From Terripilifer sp031921685 (GTDB taxonomy: Bacteria; Pseudomonadota; Alphaproteobacteria; Rhizobiales; Beijerinckiaceae): a stretch of 64,000 bases of DNA. The stretch's first letter is position 1. The number at the start of each line of letters is the position of its first letter. The stretch is taken from assembly GCF_031921685.1 (NCBI RefSeq), contig NZ_JAPDHU010000001.1:1922001-1986000 (forward strand), read 5' to 3'. Of this stretch, positions 24,870 to 33,171 are shown piece by piece. The notes under the pieces were generated by a model. It searched no databases and was not told where the DNA came from. It saw only the letters and a list, made by a program, of their open reading frames with translations. A program made the position numbers and the translations under genes.

Positions 24870-26231
24870 TCAGGATTTGCGGCCGAGCGCGGCGAGCGCA
24901 TCGGCGACGAGAGCGCGGGCCGCCGTGTCGGCAGCGAGGCGAGCCTTGGCCTGCGTTGCCCAATCGGCGGAGACAGCCTTGGCGGCGGCGGGCAGCAAAT
25001 CCCAGGCGGTCATCGCGCCTGAAATATTGCCGGCGGTGAGCGCGGCTTCGATGCGGGCGACGAGATCGGTCGGCGTCGAGCCGGTGTTGTCGCCGGCCGG
25101 GCGCACGCGCACGAGCCGTTGCGCGGCTTGCGACAGCCGATCCATCAGGCCGGCATCGGCGGCGGGCTTTTCCAAAGCGATGAGTTTGTCTTCGAGCGCG
25201 ATGAACGAACTGGCGAGCGCCTTGGCCGAGGGCGCGCCCGTGGCGGCGAAGGCATTCAGCGCCGCAAGACGATCAGGCGCGACACCGAGGCGGGCCAAGG
25301 TATCGATTTCGCTTTTCAGCGGCGCGCCGCGTTCGAGCGCTTGCTGCAAGGACTGCGCGGCGATGGCTTGTGCGGTGGCGCGGCTGCGCGCAGCTTCCTC
25401 ATCCACCTTCGCGGTGGCGGCTTTCGCCGCTTCGCTGCTGCCGGTGATGGAGGATTGCAGCGGTTGCAACCGTTGCTCGACGGCGGCGATGCGCGCTTCG
25501 AGCGGCTTGATGTCGACGGGTGGCGCGGCGGGCGCAGCCGGTGTTGGTTCGATGCGCGATTCCGTGGCGCGCTCCGAAGCCTTTGGCGCGGCAGCCGCCG
25601 CTTCCAAAGCGGCGAGACGCTTGGTGACATCGGCGGACAGGCTGTCGGTTGATACAGGCGCGGCTGGTTGTGGTTTTTCCAGAGCCGCGAGGCGCTGTTC
25701 GAGCGGCGCGAGGTTGAGCGGCGCGGGTGCGGCTGGCGTCGCCGTCGCGGTTTTGATCTGGGCCTCGGCGGCGGCGATGCGTTTATCCAATGTCGCGAGC
25801 GCATTGGTCGAGGGTGCGGCGGCCAGGCGCGTTTCCACCGTAGCGACCCGCTTTTCGAGTGCGGCGACGGCCGGGTTGGCGCTGGGCGGTGTCGCGGTGA
25901 ACTGTTGCCAGCCGGCGGCGCCGATCAGCGCGACCACCGCGCCGACGAGGCCGGCGACGGCTGCGGGCACGTAGGAGGTCGAGGCCGGCGGTGGCGATGG
26001 CATGTGCGGGGCCGAATCGGCGGACGTTGCTGTCGTGTCCGTCGGCGTCTCGGTCGCAGGTTCGCTGATTGGTTCTTGGATCGGTTCTTGAGCCGTTTCT
26101 TGAACCGGCTCTTGAGCCGGTGGCGTCATGTCCTCGGCTCGGGCGTCGATGGTGGCGGGCTCGCGGCGGGAGCTGCGGCTGGCTCTATCGGAGGCCGGCG
26201 AAGCGCTTGCGTCGCGTTTGTCGTCACTCAT
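24870..26231 (-). CDS. Mitofilin/Mic60-like membrane protein
   Basis: 453 residues from ATG 26231. The order is a disordered acidic N-terminus with repeated EP units (QEPVQETAQEPIQEPISEPA), one transmembrane helix (VPAAVAGLVGAVVALIGAAG, about 88-107), a long Ala-rich coiled coil (about 120-300), and a C-terminal mitofilin-signature helical domain (DTLARLGVAPDRLAALNAFA and the TAGNISGAMTAWDLLPAAAK segment). Alphaproteobacterial homologues shape inner-membrane folds and contact the outer membrane, like mitochondrial Mic60. The coding DNA of the acidic part contains a degenerate tandem repeat around 26065-26120. It is coupled with hemY downstream. Very low sequence complexity makes the family call depend on architecture plus synteny. 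Confidence 0.86.
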   Translation of the reverse strand: MSDDKRDASASPASDRASRSSRREPATIDARAEDMTPPAQEPVQETAQEPIQEPISEPATETPTDTTATSADSAPHMPSPPPASTSYVPAAVAGLVGAVVALIGAAGWQQFTATPPSANPAVAALEKRVATVETRLAAAPSTNALATLDKRIAAAEAQIKTATATPAAPAPLNLAPLEQRLAALEKPQPAAPVSTDSLSADVTKRLAALEAAAAAPKASERATESRIEPTPAAPAAPPVDIKPLEARIAAVEQRLQPLQSSITGSSEAAKAATAKVDEEAARSRATAQAIAAQSLQQALERGAPLKSEIDTLARLGVAPDRLAALNAFAATGAPSAKALASSFIALEDKLIALEKPAADAGLMDRLSQAAQRLVRVRPAGDNTGSTPTDLVARIEAALTAGNISGAMTAWDLLPAAAKAVSADWATQAKARLAADTAARALVADALAALGRKS

Positions 26232-26316
26232 GGTCAATTACCCACTCATACGCGAAATGATCAGCCTTCAAGGTATAGGCCATGGCGGCGGCTGGCGGAA
26301 CCACCGATGCTCGTTG

Positions 26317-27243
26317 TTAAGGTCGCAACCGGTCGATCGCTGCGGCCAAAGCCAGGGTGCGGGCGGCGATTTCGGCATGCAAACGTTCCACCATCCGTCC
26401 CTTGATCGAGACGGCGCCCAAATTCGCCGCTTCGGGCGCGGCGAAAGCTTCGACGATGGTGCGGGCCTCAGCGATGTCGTCGGCGCTCGGCGCGAAAATT
26501 TCGTTGGCGAGTGCGATCTGATTGGGATGGATCAAGGTTTTGCCATCGTAGCCGAGTGTACGCGCGGCTTCGCATTCGCTGCGCAGACCATCCGTATCGG
26601 AGAAGTCGTTCATGACGCTGTCGAGAATCGCCAGGTCATAGGCGCGTGCGGCGAGCAGGCACCGCACGAGTACGGGCTGCCAATGGTCGCGGTTGCTGGT
26701 GAGGCGCGCGCCGGTGTCTTTGGCCAGATCATTGAGGCCGAGGACGAAAGCCGAGAGCCGTGCCGAGGGATCGACCGAGGTCGCCGCGATATTGCGGATG
26801 TCGAGCACGCCGAGCGGCGTCTCGATCATGATCCACAGCCGGGTGCTCTCGGGAAAACCCATTTGCGAAAGCGTGTGCCCGGCGCGGATCACCTGGCCGG
26901 GGGCGATGATTTTCGGCACCAGAATGGCGTCGGGCGGCCGGCTGGCGCGCGCCAGAGCGGCGAGGTCGTCCTGAGCGAGCGGCGTATCGAAGCTGTTGAT
27001 GCGCACGATCAATTCGCGCCGGCCGTAGGTCCCGCTCGCCAGGGCGGTCAGGATGTTTTGGCGGGCCAGGTCCTTCTGATTGGGCGCGACCGCGTCCTCA
27101 AGGTCGAAAATCAGGGCATCTGCTTGTAAATCGCGGGCTTTTTCCAATGCCCGAGCATTGGAGCCGGGCATATAAAGGACGCTGCGGCGCGGGCGCGGCG
27201 GGGCAGGCGAAGCGGCCAAATCGGCGGTTTGGGCTGGCGTCAT
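26317..27243 (-). CDS. HpcH/HpaI aldolase / citrate lyase beta-like CoA ester lyase
   Basis: 308 residues from ATG 27243. Hallmarks are RRSVLYMPGSNARALEKA at the start of the TIM barrel, DALIFDLEDAVAPNQKDLAR (Mg-binding acid residues), RINSFDT with the conserved Arg, MIETPLGVLDIRNIA (Mg-binding Glu), and DGKTLIHPNQIALANEIF near the C-terminus. Members cleave malyl-CoA, citramalyl-CoA or citryl-CoA, or hydrolyse such esters. The gene follows nothing obvious on its strand; it is divergent from carbonic anhydrase. The exact substrate (malyl- vs citramalyl-CoA) cannot be decided here. Confidence 0.9.
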   Translation of the reverse strand: MTPAQTADLAASPAPPRPRRSVLYMPGSNARALEKARDLQADALIFDLEDAVAPNQKDLARQNILTALASGTYGRRELIVRINSFDTPLAQDDLAALARASRPPDAILVPKIIAPGQVIRAGHTLSQMGFPESTRLWIMIETPLGVLDIRNIAATSVDPSARLSAFVLGLNDLAKDTGARLTSNRDHWQPVLVRCLLAARAYDLAILDSVMNDFSDTDGLRSECEAARTLGYDGKTLIHPNQIALANEIFAPSADDIAEARTIVEAFAAPEAANLGAVSIKGRMVERLHAEIAARTLALAAAIDRLRP

Positions 27244-27357
27244 GGGCGGCTTATCGCACAAATCCTCGCACAATGCTGCCTTGCAAAAAGGGGGTTCGCG
27301 CCATCGCCTGGCGGGAGTATGAAGCCTCGCAAGTGGTTCTCGGAATTAGGAGGTTTT

Positions 27358-28068
27358 ATGTCCTCGCGCCCTCCCGTCGCGCCCGGCTTTCCCGAGCAGC
27401 TCGAACAGGGGTATCGCTCCTTCCTATCCGGGCGTTTCCGAGCCGAGCAGGAGCGTTTCGCAGAACTCGCCAGCGGCCAGAGCCCGCGCGTTCTGTTGAT
27501 CGGCTGTTGCGATTCGCGTGTTTCGCCGGAAACCATTTTCGATGCCCGGCCCGGCGAAATCTTCGTTCTGCGCAACGTTGCCAATCTGGTGCCGCCCTAT
27601 GCGCCCAACGACGATTATCACGGTACGTCGGCGGCGCTGGAATTCGCGGTGATGGGCCTGCGGGTCGAGCATGTGGTCGTCATGGGCCACGCTCGCTGCG
27701 GCGGCATCAAGGCGTTTGTTGAAAACGAGGTCGATCCCTATTCGCGGCCGCTGTCGCCGGGCGATTTCATCGGCAAATGGATCCGGCTGGTGCAGCCGGC
27801 CTTCGAGGCGCTGGGCGCGCCGCCGGAGGACGGGCCGCTCGATGGCTTCATCGCCAAGCTGGAATTGGAGGCGATTCGCCAGTCGCTGGCCAATCTGCGG
27901 ACTTTTCCGTGTATTTCGACCTTGGAACAGCGAGGTCTGCTGCAATTGCATGGCGCCTATTTCGGCGTGATGGACGGCAAGCTCCTTGCCTATGATGAGG
28001 CGAGTGGCCAATTCAATCCGGTTGCCGCCGAAGCCCATGCCCTGGCGTTACAGGAGCCGCGCTTTTAG
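27358..28068 (+). CDS. Beta-class carbonic anhydrase
   Basis: 236 residues. ATG 27358 is preceded by AGGAGG at 27348-27353. The zinc site is complete: CCDSRVSP (Cys51, with the Asp52/Arg54 dyad) and GHARCGG (His111, Cys114). RPGEIFVLRNVANLVPPY and the substrate-pocket segment SAALEFAVMGLRVEHVVVMG are family-typical. It interconverts CO2 and bicarbonate in the cytoplasm, supplying bicarbonate to carboxylases and buffering pH. The following LLM flavoprotein gene begins 37 bp later and may be cotranscribed. Confidence 0.96.
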   Translation: MSSRPPVAPGFPEQLEQGYRSFLSGRFRAEQERFAELASGQSPRVLLIGCCDSRVSPETIFDARPGEIFVLRNVANLVPPYAPNDDYHGTSAALEFAVMGLRVEHVVVMGHARCGGIKAFVENEVDPYSRPLSPGDFIGKWIRLVQPAFEALGAPPEDGPLDGFIAKLELEAIRQSLANLRTFPCISTLEQRGLLQLHGAYFGVMDGKLLAYDEASGQFNPVAAEAHALALQEPRF

Positions 28069-28105
28069 CGAGGTTCCGGCGGGCCCGTTGAAGAGGTTTT
28101 TGCCG

Positions 28106-29146
28106 ATGTCGTCACCGACGCCGCTGTCCGCGCTCGATCTGTCTTTCGTCACCACGCAGACGCCGCCCTCCAAGGCTCTGGCGCAGACGATCGAATTGGC
28201 GAAACATCTCGATGGTCTGGGCTACAAGCGGCTTTGGCTTGCCGAACATCATAGCCTCGCTTCGATTGCGTCGAGCGCGCCGGAAATCATGATCGGCCAG
28301 GTCGCGGCGGTGACGCAGAATATCCGCGTCGGTTCCGGCGGCGTGATGTTGACCAATCACGCGCCGTTGATGGTGGCGGAACGGTTCAAACTGTTGGAAG
28401 CTCTGTTCCCCGGCCGTATCGATCTTGGCCTCGGGCGTGCGCCGGGCACCGATCAGGTGACGGCTTTCGCGCTGCGCCGAAAGATGGAAGAGCGCCAGGG
28501 CGACGACTTTCTTGAGCGGCTGCAAGAGCTGATGCTGTGGGAGACGGGCGAATTTCCCGAAGGTCATCCGTTCAACAAAGTTTTCGCCATGCCGACCGAC
28601 GCGCCGCTGCCGCCGATCTGGCTGCTCGGCTCCAGCGACTACAGCGCCCAGCTCGCGGCGCAGATCGGCGTCGGCTATTCCTTCGCCTCGCATTTCTCCG
28701 ATTTCGATGCGGTGGCGCCGATGCGCGCTTATCGCGAACTCTTCCGGCCTTCCGAAGGGCTGGAGAAGCCCTATTCGATCATCGCACTCGCCGCCGTCGT
28801 CGCCGAGACGGATGAGGAAGCCGATCATCTGGCCAAGACCTATGATCTGAACTGGATCCGCCGGGCGCGCGGCGAGATGAAGCCGCTGGCGAGCCCGGAA
28901 GAGGCGGATGCGCATCCGTGGACCGAGGCGGAGCGCGCTTATGTGGCGCGCAAACGCGTCCGGCTGTTTGCCGGTTCGCCGCGCACCGTCGTCACGCGCC
29001 TGCGCCGTTTCGTCGAGGAGACGGAAGCCGATGAGGTCATGGTCACGTCATCGGTCTTCGATCATGGCAAGCGGATGCGGTCTTATGAACTGCTGATGCG
29101 CGAATGGGTTGCCTCAGTGGGCGCGCCTGCGACGTTAGAAGCCTGA
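28106..29146 (+). CDS. LLM-class flavin-dependent oxidoreductase (luciferase-like)
   Basis: 346 residues from ATG 28106 (AGAGG upstream). The TIM-barrel flavin site is seen in YKRLWLAEHHSLASIASSAP and VGSGGVMLTNHAPLMVAERF, then LFPGRIDLGLGRAPGTDQVT, which places it in the MsnO8/alkanal-monooxygenase-like LLM subgroup. It would use FMNH2 or F420-type chemistry with O2; as Hyphomicrobiales generally use FMN for this subgroup, FMN is the simplest assumption. It lies between carbonic anhydrase and the metallo-hydrolase with no specific metabolic partner. Substrate unknown. Confidence 0.93.
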   Translation: MSSPTPLSALDLSFVTTQTPPSKALAQTIELAKHLDGLGYKRLWLAEHHSLASIASSAPEIMIGQVAAVTQNIRVGSGGVMLTNHAPLMVAERFKLLEALFPGRIDLGLGRAPGTDQVTAFALRRKMEERQGDDFLERLQELMLWETGEFPEGHPFNKVFAMPTDAPLPPIWLLGSSDYSAQLAAQIGVGYSFASHFSDFDAVAPMRAYRELFRPSEGLEKPYSIIALAAVVAETDEEADHLAKTYDLNWIRRARGEMKPLASPEEADAHPWTEAERAYVARKRVRLFAGSPRTVVTRLRRFVEETEADEVMVTSSVFDHGKRMRSYELLMREWVASVGAPATLEA

Positions 29147-29202
29147 TTTTTACACAATCGTTGTGCTATATAGGTGTCGTCCAAAACCTAGAAGGATGAC
29201 AC
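29147..29202 (+). promoter_or_regulatory. Promoter region with dyad before metallo-hydrolase gene
   Basis: A perfect inverted repeat CACAA-TCG-TTGTG (29153-29165) sits directly before an AT-rich TATATAG (29167-29173). This looks like an operator beside a -10 element. In other Rhizobiales the related persulfide dioxygenase genes are controlled by an ArsR-type repressor (BigR), but no such gene is next to this one. Confidence 0.4.
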
Positions 29203-30087
29203 GTGAGCGACGCAGCTTTGCAGATCGAGGCTTTCTTTGATGAGCCGACCAATACGGTCAGCTATCTCGTCTTCGATGGGTTGAGCCGGCATGGCGCGGT
29301 CATCGATCCTGTACTCGATTACGATCACAAGTCCGGCGAGGTCGACAATCGCTCGGTCGATACCGTTCTGGCGCGGGCGAAAACGCTCGGTCTGACCATC
29401 GACTGGGTGCTGGAAACTCATGCCCATGCCGATCATCTGTCGGGCGCGCCCTATATTCGCGCCAAGACGGGTGCCAAGGTCGGCATTGGCGAACATATCC
29501 GCGACGTGCAGCGCATCTTCCGGCCGATCTTCAACATGCCGGATTTGAAAACCGATGGCAGCGATTTCGATCGCCTGTTCGTTGATGGCGAGCGCTTTTC
29601 CATCGGCGGTCTCACCGTCGAAGTGATTCACACGCCGGGCCACACGCCGGCTTGCGTCGCCTACAGGATCGGCGATGCGGTGTTCGTCGGCGACACCTTG
29701 TTCATGCCCGATTACGGCACGGCGCGCGCCGATTTTCCCGGTGGCGATGCGCGCCAGCTCTATCGCTCAATCCACAAACTGCTGACCTTGCCGCCGCAGA
29801 CGCGCCTGTTCATGTGCCACGACTACAAGGCGCCGGGTCGCGACGTCTATGCGTGGGAAACGACAGTGGCGGCCGAGCGCAACAACGTGCATGTGCGCGC
29901 TGGGATCAGCGAGGACGATTTCGCCGCGATGCGCGAGAAGCGCGACAGCACGCTCTCGGCGCCGACGCTGTTGCTGCCGTCGATCCAGGTCAACATCCGC
30001 GCCGGCAAGTTTCCGCCGGCGGAGAGCAACGGCGTGCGATATCTGCTGATCCCGGTGGTGGCGAAACATTCGGATGTGATTGCTTAA
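29203..30087 (+). CDS. MBL-fold hydrolase, persulfide dioxygenase-like (ETHE1/Blh type)
   Basis: 294 residues from GTG 29203 (AAGGA upstream). The metal motif is ETHAHADHLSGA (His73, His75, Asp77, His78), followed by VIHTPGHTPACVAYRIGDAV, a VFVGDTLFMPDYGTARADFP strand typical of the ETHE1/beta-lactamase-like hydrolase (Blh) subgroup, and MCHDYKAPGRDVYAWETTV. ETHE1-type enzymes oxidise glutathione persulfide to sulfite; Blh proteins do this in Rhizobiales. Short enough to lack a rhodanese domain. The extra C-terminal region (RDSTLSAPTLLLPSIQVNIR) is usual for Blh. Confidence 0.9.
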   Translation: MSDAALQIEAFFDEPTNTVSYLVFDGLSRHGAVIDPVLDYDHKSGEVDNRSVDTVLARAKTLGLTIDWVLETHAHADHLSGAPYIRAKTGAKVGIGEHIRDVQRIFRPIFNMPDLKTDGSDFDRLFVDGERFSIGGLTVEVIHTPGHTPACVAYRIGDAVFVGDTLFMPDYGTARADFPGGDARQLYRSIHKLLTLPPQTRLFMCHDYKAPGRDVYAWETTVAAERNNVHVRAGISEDDFAAMREKRDSTLSAPTLLLPSIQVNIRAGKFPPAESNGVRYLLIPVVAKHSDVIA

Positions 30088-30094
30088 GACGCAT

Positions 30095-30147
30095 GGAAGC
30101 GTTGCTCTGGATTCCCGCTCGCGGCTTCGCCACGTCGGGAATGACAC
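30095..30147. repeat. Half copy of intergenic palindromic element
   Basis: GAAGCGTTGCTCTGGATTCC followed by a CG-rich hairpin and GGGAATGACAC matches the right arm of the full element at 41335-41485 closely, including the terminal ATGACAC (30141-30147). The left arm is absent or decayed. Confidence 0.7.
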
Positions 30148-30203
30148 CTAGGCTTCGGTCCATTCTTTCAGCAGCGATGTCATGGGCGAAGGCCCGCATC
30201 TTC

Positions 30204-30349
30204 GTGTCATCCCCGACAGCCGCGTAGCGGCTGAGCGGGGATCCAGGGGCGTGCGGTAGAGTGCTTGCTTCATAAGAGAACGTTGCGCTGAAAGACTGAA
30301 GCGTTTGCCCCTGGATACCGGATCACGCTGCGCGTGTCCGGTATGACAC
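30204..30349. repeat. Intergenic palindromic element, copy 1 (146 bp)
   Basis: Bounded by GTGTCAT (30204-30210) and ATGACAC (30343-30349). Each arm has its own GC hairpin (CCCCGACAGCCGCGTAGCGG region on the left, CCGGATCACGCTGCGCGTGT on the right), and CCAGGGGC (30243-30250) pairs with GCCCCTGG across the middle. It shares the core CCAGGGGCGTG(T/C)GGTAGA with copies 2 and 3. It lies between the convergent ends of the metallo-hydrolase and trmD. Confidence 0.85.
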
Positions 30350-30374
30350 CGAGATGTCGCGCATTATTGAAGCT

Positions 30375-31061
30375 CTAAGGCTTCTTCAACAAATCCGGCC
30401 GCCGCTCCCGCGTAATCCGCTCCGCTTCCTCGCGCCGCCATTTGGCGATCTTGGCGTGATCGCCGTTGAGCAGCACGTCAGGAATGTCGCGGCCTTCCCA
30501 GGTGCGCGGGCGGGTGTAGTGGGGATATTCGAGCAGGTCGTTTTCGAAACTTTCCTCGCTGCCGGACGTGAGCTTGCCCATGACGCCGGGGATGAGGCGT
30601 ACGCAGGCATCGATCAGCACCATCGCTGCGATCTCGCCGCCGGACAGCACGTAATCGCCGATCGACACTTCCTCGAGGCGGCGTGCTTCGATCACCCGTT
30701 CGTCGACGCCTTCGAACCGGCCGCAGACGATGATGGCGCCTTCGCCTTCGACAAGCGCGCGCACCCGTGTTTGCGTCAGCGGCCGGCCGCGTGGCGACAT
30801 CAACAGGCGCGGGCGATGGTCGGTGCTGCCAAGCGTCGTATCGAGGGAGGCGGCCAGCACGTCGGTGCGGATCACCATGCCGGGGCCGCCGCCGGCTGGC
30901 GTGTCGTCGACAGCGCGATGGCGGCCGAGGCCCTGGTCGCGGATGTTGTGGATTTCGAGCGCCCACAGACCGCGCTTCAACGCTTCGCCCGACAGCGACA
31001 GGCCGAGGGGGCCGGGAAACATGTCGGGCATCAAAGTGAAAATGCTGGCGCGGAAGGTCAT
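30375..31061 (-). CDS. trmD: tRNA (guanine-N1)-methyltransferase TrmD
   Basis: 228 residues. The SPOUT trefoil-knot residues are in place: LLMSPRGRPLTQTRVRALVE, IIVCGRFEGVDERVIEA, and EEVSIGDYVLSGGEIAAMVL, and the DTPAGGGPGMVIR loop of TrmD is present. It methylates G37 of tRNAs reading CNN and related codons, preventing frameshifts. It overlaps the preceding methyltransferase gene by ATGA. The usual rpsP-rimM-trmD-rplS order is absent here, so trmD has been relocated in this genome. Essential in most bacteria. Confidence 0.97.
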   Translation of the reverse strand: MTFRASIFTLMPDMFPGPLGLSLSGEALKRGLWALEIHNIRDQGLGRHRAVDDTPAGGGPGMVIRTDVLAASLDTTLGSTDHRPRLLMSPRGRPLTQTRVRALVEGEGAIIVCGRFEGVDERVIEARRLEEVSIGDYVLSGGEIAAMVLIDACVRLIPGVMGKLTSGSEESFENDLLEYPHYTRPRTWEGRDIPDVLLNGDHAKIAKWRREEAERITRERRPDLLKKP

Positions 31062-31948
31062 AGCTTGCCTTCCTTCACGCCGAGCGCATCGGCAAGGCGC
31101 ATTTTTGCGCTGCCCGGCTGCAAGGGCTTCTGCTGGCTTTCATGCGGCACCCAGCCCGACAGCCAGATGAATTCGAACGTGGCGCGCAGGCGCCCGTCCG
31201 CGTCGGCATGGCGTTCCGCATAAATTTCGGCGGCGCGCAGGAAGAGGGCGCGGCGGGTCGGCCGGCGCAGTCGCTGGGTCAGCACATTGGTGGCGCCCAT
31301 GGCGCGGAGGTCAGCCATCAGGCTGAAGAGATTGGCGTAGCGCACGGTGATGGTTTCGCTGTCGGTGACGGGCAGCGCGAAGCCCGCCCGTTGAAGCAAA
31401 GCGCCGAGGTCGCGGATATCGGCGAAGGGAGCAACGCGCGGGCTGGCGCCGCCCAGAATTTCCTCCTCGGCGGCGGCGAGCGCGCCGCGCAATTCGGTGA
31501 GCGTCTGGCCGCCGGCCATACAGGCCAGGAACAATCCGTCCGGGGCAAGGGCACGGCGGATCTGGATCAGGGTGCCCGGCAGGTCGTTGACCCATTGCAG
31601 GGCAAGCGCCGAGACCGCGAGATCGAAACTCGCTGGAGCGAAGGGCAGGGTTTCGGCGTCGCAGACCAGGGTTTCGATTGGGGGCACGGCCGGTTCGGGC
31701 CGCGGCGCGGCGCGGGTGACATGGCGGTCGGGCCTGACGGCGAGGGCCTGGGCCAGGAGCGGCGTTGGCGTGGCGAGATCGAGCACGCGCGGGAAGGGGC
31801 GCAGGATCGTCTCGAGCCGGCTGGTGAGGTCGTCGACGGCGCGTTCGAGCAGGAAAGTGGCCGGCGGTTTCTGGGCGGCGCGCGCCAGCCGCCGCGCCAG
31901 GAGGGCGCGGTCGAAAATCTGCGGCGGTGCGGCTGATGTCGTGGTCAT
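31058..31948 (-). CDS. Class I SAM methyltransferase-fold protein (NDUFAF5/BioC-like)
   Basis: 296 residues. The N-terminal IFDRALLARRLARAA and C-terminal WVPHESQQKPLQPGSAKMRL are signatures of the alphaproteobacterial NDUFAF5-like group; human NDUFAF5 modifies an arginine of complex I. Motif I, normally DxGxGxG, is degenerate here (VLDLATPTPLLAQAL), while the later VCDAETLPFAPASFDLAVSA and ALAPDGLFLACMAGG motifs remain. It may thus bind SAM poorly or use a modified pocket. It is translated just before trmD with an ATGA overlap, suggesting coupled expression. ComF is divergent from it. Confidence 0.85.
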   Translation of the reverse strand: MTTTSAAPPQIFDRALLARRLARAAQKPPATFLLERAVDDLTSRLETILRPFPRVLDLATPTPLLAQALAVRPDRHVTRAAPRPEPAVPPIETLVCDAETLPFAPASFDLAVSALALQWVNDLPGTLIQIRRALAPDGLFLACMAGGQTLTELRGALAAAEEEILGGASPRVAPFADIRDLGALLQRAGFALPVTDSETITVRYANLFSLMADLRAMGATNVLTQRLRRPTRRALFLRAAEIYAERHADADGRLRATFEFIWLSGWVPHESQQKPLQPGSAKMRLADALGVKEGKL

Positions 31949-32035
31949 GGCGGCATATTGCGCGGCGGGGCTTCAGCGTAAAGCGCTGTTTCAACGGTGC
32001 TGGCGCCGGTTCCGGCACCGCGATAGGCTCATCTC

Positions 32036-32869
32036 ATGTGGGCTCAGGAGAACCTTCCGCAAGCGCCAGATCCATCGCCCGAGCCGCTTTTGCTGCAGCC
32101 GAAGCGCTCTTGGCGGTCGTTTGCTTTGCTGCAGGGCCTCTTTCGCCATGCTGCGCAGCAAGCCATTGATATTGTTTATCCGCCCTCTTGTATGGTCTGT
32201 CTTGCTGCAACGCAGCAAAGCGCAGCATTGTGCGCAACATGCTGGATCAAGATGCCCTTCGTCGAACGGCCGTTCTGCGAGCGCCTGGGCACGCCTTTTA
32301 CCCACGATCTGGGCCAAGGCCTGATCTCGCCGGAAGCAATGGCCAATCCGCCGGTTTATGGCCGCGCCCGCGTGGTGGCGCGCTACGAAGAGGGGCCGGC
32401 GCGCCAGCTCGTCCACCGGCTGAAATATGGCGATCGGGTCGAATTGGCCGAGGCGATGGGCCGCTGGATGGCCCGATCCGGCGCCGATCTGCTTGAAGAT
32501 GCCGATCTTCTGGTGCCGGTGCCGTTGCATCGCCGCCGGCTGTTCAGCCGGAGGTTCAATCAGGCGGCGGAACTGGCGCGGGTGGTGGGGGAGGTCGGCG
32601 GTGTTGCGGCCGATCCACTGGCTTTGCGGCGCATCAAGCCGACCAGGCCGCAGGTCGGGCTGACACGGGCGCAGCGCGCCGAGAACGTGCAGGGCGTTTT
32701 TCGGGTGGATGACGTGGCGAAAGCCAGAATTGCCGGGCGCAACATCGTTCTGGTCGATGATGTGATGACCTCGGGCGCTACGGCCAATGCGGCGGCGCGC
32801 GTGCTCCTGCGGGCGGGGGCCGCGCGTGTCGACGCGCTCGTCTTCGCCAGGGTTGTGACAACCCGATGA
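32036..32869 (+). CDS. ComF family protein (phosphoribosyltransferase-like)
   Basis: 277 residues. A zinc-ribbon (CMVCLAATQQSAALCATC, four cysteines) is followed by the double-zinc-ribbon helix, then the phosphoribosyltransferase domain with RFNQAAELARVV and the PRPP loop IVLVDDVMTSGATANAAARV. Members take part in DNA uptake or handling in competent bacteria (ComFC), and are widespread in Hyphomicrobiales where natural competence is not usual, so the role here is uncertain. It precedes the glutaredoxin gene by 32 bp on the same strand. Confidence 0.92.
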   Translation: MWAQENLPQAPDPSPEPLLLQPKRSWRSFALLQGLFRHAAQQAIDIVYPPSCMVCLAATQQSAALCATCWIKMPFVERPFCERLGTPFTHDLGQGLISPEAMANPPVYGRARVVARYEEGPARQLVHRLKYGDRVELAEAMGRWMARSGADLLEDADLLVPVPLHRRRLFSRRFNQAAELARVVGEVGGVAADPLALRRIKPTRPQVGLTRAQRAENVQGVFRVDDVAKARIAGRNIVLVDDVMTSGATANAAARVLLRAGAARVDALVFARVVTTR

Positions 32870-32901
32870 AGCGCCATATATAGGGGGTGAAAGGTACGCC
32901 A

Positions 32902-33159
32902 ATGCCCGAGATTACGATCTATACGAAGTCGACCTGTGGTTACTGTCACGCGGCAAAGCACTTGCTGCGTTCGAAGAATGCCGCGTTCAACGAAATCTCG
33001 GTCGATGGCGACAGCGCCGCCCAGGAAAAGATGGCCGAGCGCGCCGGCGGCAGCTGGACTGTGCCGCAGATTTTCATCGGCGCGACTCATGTCGGCGGCT
33101 GCGACGATCTGCACGCGCTGGAGCGTGCCGGCAAGCTCGACGCATTGCTGGCGGGCTGA
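32902..33159 (+). CDS. grxC: Glutaredoxin 3
   Basis: 85 residues, a single dithiol glutaredoxin domain: ITIYTKSTCGYCHAAKHLLR with the active-site CGYC (Cys12, Cys15), the cis-proline loop SWTVPQIFIG, and GGCDDLHALE at the C-terminus, which contains the glutathione-binding GGC-D pattern. It reduces protein and low-molecular disulfides using glutathione. ATG 32902 fits the family N-terminus; an upstream GTG adds only four residues. It lies between comF and the DUF1178 gene on one strand, an order common in Rhizobiales. Confidence 0.95.
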   Translation: MPEITIYTKSTCGYCHAAKHLLRSKNAAFNEISVDGDSAAQEKMAERAGGSWTVPQIFIGATHVGGCDDLHALERAGKLDALLAG

Positions 33160-33171
33160 TCAGGCACGATC

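Noticed and set aside
22952..25039. 695-codon plus-strand open frame
   Set aside because: It is the antisense of hemY; composition is Gly/Arg/Asp-rich as expected of a shadow frame, and hemY is confirmed by its membrane helices and mitofilin synteny.
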